This document shows positions 1-7,243 of a stretch of DNA of 64,000 bases, one piece after another (within the stretch, counting starts at the first letter, position 1; each line of letters begins with the position of its first letter). Origin of the DNA: Bog-159 sp963709155 (GTDB taxonomy: Bacteria; Acidobacteriota; Terriglobia; Bryobacterales; Bryobacteraceae). The notes under the pieces were generated by a model. It was not told the origin of the DNA and did no database searches. It worked only from the letters and a program-made list of their open reading frames with translations. The stretch lies in contig CAVPVD010000007.1 of NCBI GenBank assembly GCA_963709155.1, positions 2,418,001 through 2,482,000 on the forward strand, given 5' to 3'. The position numbers and the translations under genes are program-made.

Positions 1-38
1 GCGAGCAAGCCGAGGGCATCTCTTCTGGTGAGCGTCAT
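1..38 (-). CDS. N-terminus of a Tat-exported protein (cut by window start)
   Basis: Only the first 12 complete codons are present before the left edge. The ATG at 38 reads MTLTRRDALGLL, which looks like the start of a twin-arginine signal peptide: a polar stretch, RR followed by D-A-L, then a hydrophobic run. It lies 13 bases downstream of the tatA stop on the same strand, so the two are probably co-transcribed. The function of the mature protein cannot be seen. The call rests on the RR motif and the operon position; a chance open frame is possible. Confidence 0.5.
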   Translation of the reverse strand, partial: MTLTRRDALGLL

Positions 39-51
39 CTGCCGGGACGAG

Positions 52-237
52 CTAGTCCTTCGGTTGCGGCGGCGGCGCGTCGTCCGGAGTATTCACGCTC
101 TTCAGCGAATCTTTAAAGCTGCGAATGCCCTGGGCCAGGCCCTTGCCGAGCTCAGGCAGTTTCTGGGGACCGAAAAACAACAAGGCGATCGCCAGAATAA
201 TCAGCAGATGCCTGGGTTGGAGCAGATCTTCAATCAT
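52..237 (-). CDS. tatA: Twin-arginine translocase subunit TatA/TatE
   Basis: A 61-residue membrane protein with the TatA layout: a short N-terminus, one membrane helix (about residues 11-22), the F-G-P hinge, an amphipathic helix containing L-P-E-L-G-K-G-L, and a charged proline-rich tail. TatA forms the pore-like part of the Tat system, which exports folded proteins across the inner membrane. The length is normal for minimal TatA. It lies 60 bases downstream of pqqE on the same strand and directly upstream of an apparent Tat substrate at the window edge. tatB and tatC are not in view. Several other proteins in this window carry RR-type signals, so it has plausible local clients. Confidence 0.9.
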   Translation of the reverse strand: MIEDLLQPRHLLIILAIALLFFGPQKLPELGKGLAQGIRSFKDSLKSVNTPDDAPPPQPKD

Positions 238-297
238 GTTGGACCTACACTGATGGTAGCACAGTGCGGAAAGGGTACCACCGCTTTCGGTTGGAGT

Positions 298-1392
298 TTA
301 CGCCGGGTCGATCCGGTAGACCCAGGCTCGGGCGTTAGGCCGGTCTTGATTGGCCCGCTCGATGACGGCATCGACCAGCCCGCGATCGGGGGCCAGAGAA
401 CAGACCGGATCGGTGGCGGCGGCGTTGCCGGCCAGCAGCAGAGCCTGGCAGCGGCAGCCCCCGAAATCCTCGCCACGGCGGTCGCAGTTCCGGCATGGCT
501 CGGGCATCCAGTTTTCGCCGCGGAAGCGCTGGAATGCGGCGGATTCTTCCCAGATCCAGCGCAGGGGGCGTTCCTGCACGCTATCGAACCGCAGTTCCGG
601 AATCACGCCCGCGGCATGACACGGCAGTGCCCAGCCGGCCGGATCAACCACCAGGAGCGAACGCCCCCAGCCGCCCATGCAGGCTTTCGGATAGCGCGCG
701 TAATAATCGGGCGGGACGAAGTCGATGCGCATGCGGCCCTTGAGCCGGTCCTGATGCGCGCGCACGCCGGCCACGCAGGCGTCCACCTGGCGGCGCGTAG
801 GCATCAACTTCTCGCGGTTCTCGATGGCCCAGCCATAGTACTGCACGTTGGCGATTTCCAAACGATCCACACCCAGCCGTTCCGCCATGGCGACAATCTC
901 GTCCAACCGGTCCAGGTTCTGCCGATGCAACACGGCATTGAGGGTGAACCCTATTTGCCGTTCACGCAAGATTTCCGCCAGCGCCAGTTTGCGCGCATGC
1001 GCGCGTGCGCCGGCGAACTCGTTGGCCGGCGCCTCCGCCGCGTCCTGGAAGCTGAGCTGCAGATGGTCGAGACCGGCGTCAATCAGTGCGTCTAGCCTCG
1101 GCTCGGAGAGCCCGACGCCAGACGTGATCAGGTTCACGTACAGGTTCGCGGCACGCCCAGCCGCGACCAGTTTTTCCAGATCCGGGCGCAACGCCGGCTC
1201 GCCGCCGGTCAGGTGGACATGCAGTACACCCAGTTCGACAGCTTCCTCGAAAACACGCGCCCAGACCTGGGTGTCCATCTCGGCCGCGCGCGGCTGCATG
1301 GCCAGGGGATTCGAGCAGTACACGCAATGCAGAGGGCAGCGATGCGTCAATTCGGCGATCAGAGCCTGCGGCCGCGGGATCACGCGATGCAC
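298..1392 (-). CDS. pqqE: PQQ biosynthesis radical SAM protein PqqE
   Basis: A 364-residue radical SAM/SPASM enzyme. PqqE, with PqqD as peptide chaperone, forms the Glu-Tyr carbon-carbon cross-link in the PqqA peptide, the first step of pyrroloquinoline quinone synthesis. The radical SAM cluster motif CPLHCVYC lies at residues 19-26, and the C-terminal part has the cysteine set of a SPASM auxiliary cluster (C-M-G-G-W-G, C-H-A-A-G, C-R-N-C-D, G-G-C-R-C). The start is GTG at 1392, 13 bases inside pqqD, which implies translational coupling. The length is typical. It is the last pqq gene of the operon; tatA follows after 60 bases. Confidence 0.96.
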   Translation of the reverse strand: MHRVIPRPQALIAELTHRCPLHCVYCSNPLAMQPRAAEMDTQVWARVFEEAVELGVLHVHLTGGEPALRPDLEKLVAAGRAANLYVNLITSGVGLSEPRLDALIDAGLDHLQLSFQDAAEAPANEFAGARAHARKLALAEILRERQIGFTLNAVLHRQNLDRLDEIVAMAERLGVDRLEIANVQYYGWAIENREKLMPTRRQVDACVAGVRAHQDRLKGRMRIDFVPPDYYARYPKACMGGWGRSLLVVDPAGWALPCHAAGVIPELRFDSVQERPLRWIWEESAAFQRFRGENWMPEPCRNCDRRGEDFGGCRCQALLLAGNAAATDPVCSLAPDRGLVDAVIERANQDRPNARAWVYRIDPA

Positions 1393-1661
1393 TCCAGGAC
1401 CACGATGCGCCGCGCCGCCAGACGTTCCAGAAAAGCGGCGGTTTCAGACTCCACGCGCGCATGGTCCGCCGCACCGAACTCCTGGCACAGTTGACGCACG
1501 ATATCCGCGAAGGTACACGCGCCATCGCAATGCTGCAATATCCGCGGCCCCGGACCGCTCAAGCGCAGCACGCCCTCCGGGATCAGCAGTACCCATCCCT
1601 GCGCTGGGTCTTCGTAAAGACGGCAACCGCGTGCCAGCCGGGGAATGCTTGCCGCATTCAT
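1380..1661 (-). CDS. pqqD: PQQ biosynthesis peptide chaperone PqqD
   Basis: 93 residues from the ATG at 1661. This start overlaps the pqqC stop as ATGA, and a PqqD-like protein begins right there; the longer open frame upstream would run far into pqqC. PqqD binds the PqqA peptide and presents it to PqqE. The sequence shows the family features: P-R-L-A-R-G-C-R-L near the N-terminus, the core around V-L-L-I-P-E-G-V-L-R-L, then I-L-Q-H-C-D-G followed by a helical C-terminal half. The gene lies between pqqC and pqqE and overlaps both. Confidence 0.93.
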   Translation of the reverse strand: MNAASIPRLARGCRLYEDPAQGWVLLIPEGVLRLSGPGPRILQHCDGACTFADIVRQLCQEFGAADHARVESETAAFLERLAARRIVVLECIA

Positions 1662-2389
1662 GGCTGGAACGCTCCGGGCGGCGGCCAGCCCGGCTGCACA
1701 TAGGCGTAATACAGTGCGTCGAGCTGCGCCCAAAGGATGTCGCACTTACTGCGCAGCGCGGCGACTACCGAATCCTGCTGGGCCCGCGTGGAAGCTTGGC
1801 GCGTCACCCAATCGAGCGTGAACGCGGCGTCTTCGGGTGCCTGCGTCAGGCGGGCCTGAAAGTACGACAAGCCCGGCTCCAGCCATGCGTAGTGTTGGCG
1901 CATGGCGTCCATGCGTAGCGCGATCAGGCGGCCCGAGAACAATTCCGTCAGCGAAGAAGCGACGGCTTCGAGCAAAGTCCCACGCGACACCAGGTTCAGG
2001 TAAGCGTCTACCGCGTAGCGCGTGCCAGGCAGGATTTCGCGGCCTGCCACCACACGCTCCCGTGCGAGCCCAGTGGCGGCAGCCAACTGCAGCCAGCGCT
2101 CGATGCCGCCTTCCCCGGCCCGATTGCCGTCATGGTCCACGACGCGTTTGCGCCAGGCGCGACGGAACTCCGGATCGTCCGAGCGCGAGAGAATGATGGA
2201 ATCCTTGATCGGGATGCGGCTCTGGTAGTAGTAGCGGTTCAGTGCCCAAGCCTGCAACTGGCCGCGTGTGAGCTGGCCTTCATGCATGCGCAAGTGGAAA
2301 GGATGCCGGTGGTGATAGAATTCGTCGCCGACGGATTGCAGGCGGGCGTGCAGTTCGGACGCGTTCAAAAGGTCCGCATGGGGACTCAT
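1658..2389 (-). CDS. pqqC: Pyrroloquinoline-quinone synthase PqqC
   Basis: 243 residues from the ATG at 2389, which overlaps the pqqB stop as ATGA. PqqC is the cofactor-less oxidase that closes the ring and carries out the final oxidations to PQQ. It belongs to the TENA/PqqC helical-bundle fold. Visible family motifs include F-Y-H-H-R-H-P-F-H near the N-terminus, W-A-L-N-R-Y-Y-Y-Q, P-I-K-D, R-V-V-D-H-D-G and S-L-T-E-L-F-S. The length agrees with characterised PqqC proteins (about 240-250). The 12 extra upstream residues in the open frame have no family resemblance and were excluded. Confidence 0.95.
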   Translation of the reverse strand: MSPHADLLNASELHARLQSVGDEFYHHRHPFHLRMHEGQLTRGQLQAWALNRYYYQSRIPIKDSIILSRSDDPEFRRAWRKRVVDHDGNRAGEGGIERWLQLAAATGLARERVVAGREILPGTRYAVDAYLNLVSRGTLLEAVASSLTELFSGRLIALRMDAMRQHYAWLEPGLSYFQARLTQAPEDAAFTLDWVTRQASTRAQQDSVVAALRSKCDILWAQLDALYYAYVQPGWPPPGAFQP

Positions 2390-3294
2390 AGCGTTATTGT
2401 CATCCCGTCGCAGGCCACTTCCCAACCGGCTGCCCGCACCGCGAGGTGCTCCGGGCTGTCCTCATCCAGAATCGGGTTCGTGTTGTTGATGTGCAGGAAA
2501 ACCTGGCGCGGGCGGCGCAGCTTCGCGAGTCGCTCCAGAGATCCGCCGGGACCCGAGATCGGCAGGTGTCCCATGGCCCTGGCCGTGCGCGCGCCCGGCC
2601 ACACCCGGATGAATTCGTCGTCCGACCAGAAGGTGCCGTCCAGCAGCACCAGATCGCTCATCTCCATCCGCTCCAGCAGTGCGTCGTCGATTTCGGAAAC
2701 GCCTGGAAGAAACAGCACGACGCTACCGCCGCACCGGACCGAGAGTCCCATGACCGCTTCGTCCGCACGGATTCGGGCAAGCCGGCCGGCGCTCACATAA
2801 CCCGGATAGCCGCCCCCCATCGCGATGGCCTCCACCTGCATGCCCGGTTCGACCTCGAATGGCACACTTGGAACGATGGTGTGCCACTCGACTTGCCCAG
2901 GCACGCGTTCGAGCATGCGAAACATGCTGTTGTCCTCGCGCAAAATCTCGCGGACGGAGGCCGTCGCGTGGACTTGGAAGGTGTGCAACTCACGCAATAG
3001 CAGCAAACCCAGGGATTGATCGAGTTCCGCACAGGTCAGCATGACGGAGGCAATCGGGGAATCGCGCAGGCCGTCCCGGGGATGCAAGGCTGGATTGGCT
3101 TCGATCTGCTTGCCGAGATCGGGAGAAGCACCCAGCAAGTGCCATGTGCGGCCGGCGGCGCTTACAGCCACCTGGATCTGGCTGCGGGCCTTAGCGTGCA
3201 GCGTTCCCTGGCGGAGCCGGCGGCAATTTTCGCAATTGCAATTCCACTGCGGAAATCCGCCGCCGGCCGCGGCGCCCAATACACTCACCAGCAC
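2386..3294 (-). CDS. pqqB: PQQ biosynthesis protein PqqB
   Basis: 302 residues with a GTG start at 3294, one base after the pqqA stop. PqqB has a metallo-beta-lactamase fold and is thought to hydroxylate the cross-linked tyrosine intermediate. The N-terminus carries the family hallmark L-G-A-A-A-G-G-G-F-P-Q-W-N-C-N-C-x-N-C. Further on are D-Q-S-L-G-L-L-L-L-R, the G-G-Y-P-G-Y segment and the C-terminal F-L-H-I-N-N-T-N-P-I motif. The length is typical. It is the second gene of a pqqA-B-C-D-E order in which every junction is overlapping or one base long. Confidence 0.96.
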   Translation of the reverse strand: MLVSVLGAAAGGGFPQWNCNCENCRRLRQGTLHAKARSQIQVAVSAAGRTWHLLGASPDLGKQIEANPALHPRDGLRDSPIASVMLTCAELDQSLGLLLLRELHTFQVHATASVREILREDNSMFRMLERVPGQVEWHTIVPSVPFEVEPGMQVEAIAMGGGYPGYVSAGRLARIRADEAVMGLSVRCGGSVVLFLPGVSEIDDALLERMEMSDLVLLDGTFWSDDEFIRVWPGARTARAMGHLPISGPGGSLERLAKLRRPRQVFLHINNTNPILDEDSPEHLAVRAAGWEVACDGMTITL

Positions 3295-3295
3295 G

Positions 3296-3373
3296 CTAGA
3301 TTTCAGCCGGTGCGTAGGAATTGATTTCGCAACTGACGGAGATTTCTTCGAAATCCGGTGTAGTCCAGTTCAC
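3296..3373 (-). CDS. pqqA: PQQ precursor peptide PqqA
   Basis: A 25-residue peptide directly upstream of pqqB, read from GTG at 3373, with AGGAGG six bases before the start. PqqA is the ribosomal peptide whose conserved Glu and Tyr become PQQ. The sequence begins M-N-W-T-T-P-D-F and has the diagnostic E-x-x-x-Y motif at E16 and Y20 (E-I-N-S-Y), followed by A-P-A-E-I, close to other PqqA peptides. The stop at 3296-3298 is one base before the pqqB start. Its short length and GTG start make it easy to overlook, but motif, Shine-Dalgarno sequence and position agree. A TATACT box on the minus strand at 3394-3399 could be the operon -10; no good -35 was seen. Confidence 0.95.
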   Translation of the reverse strand: MNWTTPDFEEISVSCEINSYAPAEI

Positions 3374-3425
3374 GCTTCCCTCCTATGCGGTGAAGTATAG
3401 CACTTGTGATGAACTGGTAGGGACC

Positions 3426-4640
3426 ATGCAGCTTGACGCCCTGCGCGCCCTACGCCATCGCGATTTCCGCCTGTTGTGGGCGGGACTGTTTGTCTCGGCG
3501 GTGGGCACCTGGATGCAGATCGTGGCGCAGGCCCTGCTGGTTTTGCATCTTACCGGCGGATCGGCCCTGGCGCTAGGCACCGTATCGCTGGCGCAGGCCG
3601 CGGCTTTCTTCCTGCTCGCGCCGGTCGGCGGGGCCGTCGCCGACCGTCTCGATAAACGGCGCCTGCTGATCTTCACGCAGAGCTTTATGCTGCTGCTGGC
3701 CGCGGGCCTGGGCGCGCTGACACTTATGGGGCTCGTGCGGCTGTGGATCGTCGTGGTAGAGGCGTTTTGCGCGGGAGCCGCGTTGAGCTTCGATCAGCCC
3801 GCGCGTTCGTCTCTGATTCCGTCGCTGGTGCCTCCGGGCGACCTGATGAACGCCGTCTCGCTGCAATCGATTATCTTCAGCGGAGCTTCGACGTTCGGCC
3901 CGGCGCTGGCCGGCGTCACGGTGGCCGCCATCGGCTACGCCGGCAACTTCTTTCTTAACGGGGCCAGCTACCTGGCGGTGATCGTGGCGCTGGTGCGACT
4001 GCGGCACGCCGCGTTTGTGCCCACGGCCCGCGAGCGCGAGAAACTGTGGCCGTCGGTACGCGCCACGCTGGCTACAGCCAGGCGGGACCGGGCGCTCCCC
4101 GGGATTATCGCAGGATATGGCGCGCTCCTGTTCCTGGGGCCCTCCCCGGCGGTGATGCTGCCGATTTTCGCCTTGCGCGTGCTGCACCTTTCAGCGGCAC
4201 AGATGGGATTCCTGTTCTCGGCTATGGGGATCGGAACTATCCTGGGCGGGCTCACGGTGGCTTCGCTCGGGGATTTCCGCTACAAGGGGCGGCTGTTTCT
4301 GGCTGCCGTTCTAATCTGGAGTACGGCGCTGGGCGGGTTTGCGGCGAGCACCGCCGTATGGCTGTCGGTAGCCGCGCTGCTCATCCTGGGCGCTGCGCAG
4401 AATGCGGCGGGGGCCACCGCGGTCACGTTGATGCAGACGCGCGTTCCGGAGAGGATGCGGGGGAGAATCATGAGCCTGAATACGCTGTTGGTGATGGGCG
4501 TCAGGCCGCTCGGCGACTTTCCGGCGGGCGCGCTCATCGGGGCCGTCGGCGGCCCTCTGACCGCGGGATTGAGCGCCGCGCTTACCGGCATCTATGCAGT
4601 TTTCTTGGCGGTCAGGCGGCCGGGACTTCGGGATGCGTGA
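3426..4640 (+). CDS. MFS transporter, EntS-like (MFS_3)
   Basis: About 404 residues from the ATG at 3426 (MQLDALRALRHRDFRLL). The open frame extends further upstream, but that part overlaps pqqA on the opposite strand and has no membrane character. The sequence is almost entirely hydrophobic helices with the MFS loop 2-3 signature G-G-A-V-A-D-R-L-D-K-R-R. The start R-H-R-D-F-R-L-L-W-A-G and the S-F-D-Q-P-A-R-S-S-L-I-P segment are typical of the MFS_3 (enterobactin exporter-like) group. Substrate unknown; export of a small molecule is the usual role. It is divergent from the pqq operon across about 50 bases, so the two could share a control region, but a role in PQQ export is speculation. Confidence 0.85.
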   Translation: MQLDALRALRHRDFRLLWAGLFVSAVGTWMQIVAQALLVLHLTGGSALALGTVSLAQAAAFFLLAPVGGAVADRLDKRRLLIFTQSFMLLLAAGLGALTLMGLVRLWIVVVEAFCAGAALSFDQPARSSLIPSLVPPGDLMNAVSLQSIIFSGASTFGPALAGVTVAAIGYAGNFFLNGASYLAVIVALVRLRHAAFVPTAREREKLWPSVRATLATARRDRALPGIIAGYGALLFLGPSPAVMLPIFALRVLHLSAAQMGFLFSAMGIGTILGGLTVASLGDFRYKGRLFLAAVLIWSTALGGFAASTAVWLSVAALLILGAAQNAAGATAVTLMQTRVPERMRGRIMSLNTLLVMGVRPLGDFPAGALIGAVGGPLTAGLSAALTGIYAVFLAVRRPGLRDA

Positions 4641-4644
4641 TCTT

Positions 4645-5436
4645 CTATGGCACTGCTACGCGCAGCAACCGTGCGCGCCCGCTGGCACGCATGGTGAAAG
4701 TGTCTGCATGCGCCGGAACGGCCCAAACCTGCCCCGGCGCAAACGGCCGATCGCCGAAATGGCCGTCCCCTTCCAGGCAGATCAGCAACTCGGCGCGCTC
4801 CGGGCCCGCCCAAGCCAAATCCCCATCGAGTGCCACGGATTCCGTCCGGAAATATGGACACTCGGCTAGTAACTGGCGTCCTCGGCCGAGATCCACGGGC
4901 GCGCAGGCTCCGGGATGGCAGCCCAAATCCGCCACAGCCAGCGCCGCGTCTAAGTGCAATTCGCGCGGGCGGCCGTAGTCGTAAAGTCTGTAGGTTACGT
5001 CGCTGTACTGCTGGATCTCGCACAATGCCAGGCCCGCGCCAATGGCGTGTACGGTCCCTGCCGGGACGAAGAAAGTATCGCCGGGGTGCGCCGGATACCA
5101 GCGCAGCAGTCCTTCGATCTCGCCCGAAAGCGCAGCCGCGCGCGCGGTATCGCGATCCAGCGGGCGCGTAAATCCCAGCGCCACTCGCGCGTCCGGCGCG
5201 GCGCGCAGCACGTGCCACATCTCCGTCTTGCCGGGACCGGCGGCGGAATCCGGCGGATGTACCTGCACCGAAAGCTTTTGGGAAGTGAAGAGGAACTTCA
5301 CCAGGAGGCGCGGCTCCTCCTGCGCGACAAACCAGACTTCACCGGTTTTGGCCGTGCCGCGCGGATACCAGGGTTCCGTTTCCGGAGTGCCCCAAACTTT
5401 TTCGAGTGCCGTGGAACCGATCTGCCTGACGTTCAC
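4645..5436 (-). CDS. manA: Mannose-6-phosphate isomerase, class I type
   Basis: 263 residues, cupin fold, interconverting mannose-6-phosphate and fructose-6-phosphate. Zinc-site motifs are visible: the V-Q-V-H-P-P-D segment, the following G-K-T-E-M-W-H-V and V-P-A-G-T-V-H-A-I-G. The D-V-T-Y-R-L-Y-D-Y-G-R block is also conserved in this family. It is shorter than the E. coli enzyme and matches the compact bacterial form. The start is GTG at 5436, overlapping the aminotransferase stop (GTGA), so the two are co-translated. Its end lies four bases from the convergent MFS gene, leaving no space for an independent terminator. Confidence 0.9.
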   Translation of the reverse strand: MNVRQIGSTALEKVWGTPETEPWYPRGTAKTGEVWFVAQEEPRLLVKFLFTSQKLSVQVHPPDSAAGPGKTEMWHVLRAAPDARVALGFTRPLDRDTARAAALSGEIEGLLRWYPAHPGDTFFVPAGTVHAIGAGLALCEIQQYSDVTYRLYDYGRPRELHLDAALAVADLGCHPGACAPVDLGRGRQLLAECPYFRTESVALDGDLAWAGPERAELLICLEGDGHFGDRPFAPGQVWAVPAHADTFTMRASGRARLLRVAVP

Positions 5437-6620
5437 TGTTCCACTATAAAGCGGTGCAGGCGATCCAGGCCGCGCTCCAGCTCGTGCATGGAAGTGGCGT
5501 AGGAGATGCGCACGTGGCGGTCGGTGCCGAATGCTTCGCCCGGAACCACCGCGACGGCTGCTTTATCGAGCAATCTTTCCGCGAATTGCACAGTGCTGGC
5601 GATGCCGTTGCGAAACGCGACTCCGAGGTTGGGATAAGCGTAGAACGCGCCGCGCGGCTCGGCGCAACGCACGCCGGGAATCGCGCGCAATCGCGCGATG
5701 ACGAAGTCGCGCCGCCGGGCGTATTCCGCCAACATGATGGCTACGGAATCCTGGGGGCCGCGCAACGCTTCTACCGCGCCCTTCTGCGCGATGGACGTCG
5801 GATTAGAAGTGGCATGGCTCTGCAGCTTCATCATGGCCCCGATCACCCGCGCAGGAGCCAGGGCGAAGCCGATACGCCAGCCGGTCATGGCATACGTCTT
5901 CGAGAGCGACCCGGCCACCAGCACGTTCTCCTTCGCGCCCTCGAGGGAGGCAATCGAAAACGGCCGGCTATCGTAGAGGAATTGGCAGTAGCACTCGTCG
6001 GTCATCAGGAAGATGCCGCGCTCCGCGGTGAGCTTGTAGATCTTCTCGAACTCCGCGCGATCGAGCACCGCCCCACTGGGATTGGATGGCGAATTGATGA
6101 GCACGATCTTGGTACGCGCCGTGAGATACGGCTCGACCATGTCCGCCGTCAGTGTGAATCCCCGGTCTTCGTCCGTTCCCACGAACACACACTTGGCGCC
6201 GGCATAGTTCACAACATCCTTATACGTGACCCAATATGGCACCGGGATCACCACCTCATCGCCGGGATTGAGGAGTGCCTGCGTCAGGTTGAAGATGGCA
6301 TGCTTACCACCCACGGTGATCAGGCACTCGCCGGGCTGATAGTGGGTGCCAAAGTCCGCCGCGTGCCGTTCGCAAACAGCCTGCTTCAGCTCCAGGGTGC
6401 CGCCGGCGTTGGTGTATTTGGTGAAGTTCTGTTCCAACGCGCGAACCGTGGCCTGTTTGATGTTATCCGGCGTCGGAAAGTCGGGCTCGCCGGCTCCGAA
6501 ATCCACGACGTCCACGCCCTGCATGCGCAGCTTCTCGGCATCCGCCGCCACCTTCATGGTGGACGACACGCTGATCAAAGAGATGCGCTCGGCGATCTCC
6601 TGGTTCGTTTCGACTAGCAT
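5433..6620 (-). CDS. PLP-dependent aminotransferase (aspartate aminotransferase family)
   Basis: 395 residues from the ATG at 6620, which has AGGAG five bases upstream; a GTG two codons earlier is the alternative. This is a fold-type I, class I/II aminotransferase. Visible motifs are F-G-A-G-E-P-D-F-P-T-P at the N-terminus, K-Y-T-N-A-G-G, the N-S-P-S-N-P-S-G-A substrate loop, D-E-C-Y and the Schiff-base lysine in S-L-S-K-T-Y-A-M-T-G-W-R-I-G. The sequence resembles the thermophile-type aspartate aminotransferases (subgroup Ib), which use aspartate or prephenate. The exact amino donor cannot be read from sequence. It is in a coaD-aminotransferase-manA operon. Confidence 0.92.
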   Translation of the reverse strand: MLVETNQEIAERISLISVSSTMKVAADAEKLRMQGVDVVDFGAGEPDFPTPDNIKQATVRALEQNFTKYTNAGGTLELKQAVCERHAADFGTHYQPGECLITVGGKHAIFNLTQALLNPGDEVVIPVPYWVTYKDVVNYAGAKCVFVGTDEDRGFTLTADMVEPYLTARTKIVLINSPSNPSGAVLDRAEFEKIYKLTAERGIFLMTDECYCQFLYDSRPFSIASLEGAKENVLVAGSLSKTYAMTGWRIGFALAPARVIGAMMKLQSHATSNPTSIAQKGAVEALRGPQDSVAIMLAEYARRRDFVIARLRAIPGVRCAEPRGAFYAYPNLGVAFRNGIASTVQFAERLLDKAAVAVVPGEAFGTDRHVRISYATSMHELERGLDRLHRFIVEQ

Positions 6621-6635
6621 CTTCACTCCTTGGTC

Positions 6636-7166
6636 TCAAACTCGTGGCGCGCGCTTCAGCTTGGCTTCGTCGAAGCGCTTCCTCAGCCTGTCTTCCACCG
6701 GCGGGGGCACCAAGCCGCCAATGCTTCCGCCCAGCCCGAACACTTCCTTGACCAGCCGCGAACTGATGAACGAGTGCGCCTCGCTGGCCATCATAAAAAC
6801 GGTTTCAATATCCGGCCGCAGCCGCCGGTTCATCAACGCCATCTGCAGCTCATATTCGTAATCCGAGATGGCGCGTATGCCGCGCAAGAGCACCGTGGCG
6901 CCGTTGGCGGATGCGTAATCCACCAGCAACCCATCGAAGGAGTCGACCGCCACATTGGCATAGCAGCCCACCACCTCACGCAGCATCTCGATTCTTTCTT
7001 CCACGCTGAACAACGGCTGCTTGGTTTCGTTGCGCAGAATGGCGACGATCAGCTTGTCGAAGAGACAGCAACCGCGCACGATCAGGTCCAGGTGGCCATT
7101 GGTAATCGGGTCGAAAGAGCCTGGGTATATGGCTGTCACCCGGGGCGGCTTCGTGGCCGCGCGCAC
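6636..7166 (-). CDS. coaD: Phosphopantetheine adenylyltransferase CoaD
   Basis: 176 residues. CoaD adenylylates 4'-phosphopantetheine to dephospho-CoA, the penultimate step of coenzyme A synthesis. The nucleotidyltransferase motif Y-P-G-S-F-D-P-I-T-N-G-H is at residues 14-25, the R-G-I-R-A-I-S-D-Y-E-Y-E segment is characteristic and the I-S-S-R-L-V-K-E-V motif near the C-terminus matches the family's SSTxVR. The start is GTG at 7166. Length is slightly above the usual 160. The downstream aminotransferase begins 15 bases after its stop. Confidence 0.95.
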   Translation of the reverse strand: MRAATKPPRVTAIYPGSFDPITNGHLDLIVRGCCLFDKLIVAILRNETKQPLFSVEERIEMLREVVGCYANVAVDSFDGLLVDYASANGATVLLRGIRAISDYEYELQMALMNRRLRPDIETVFMMASEAHSFISSRLVKEVFGLGGSIGGLVPPPVEDRLRKRFDEAKLKRAPRV

Positions 7167-7243
7167 GCACTCGGTCTCGTTGGTTATTCTTCGATTCTAC
7201 CCGAATGGGCGCCGGTCTGTGGGATACGTTTGCGCTGGACCGA

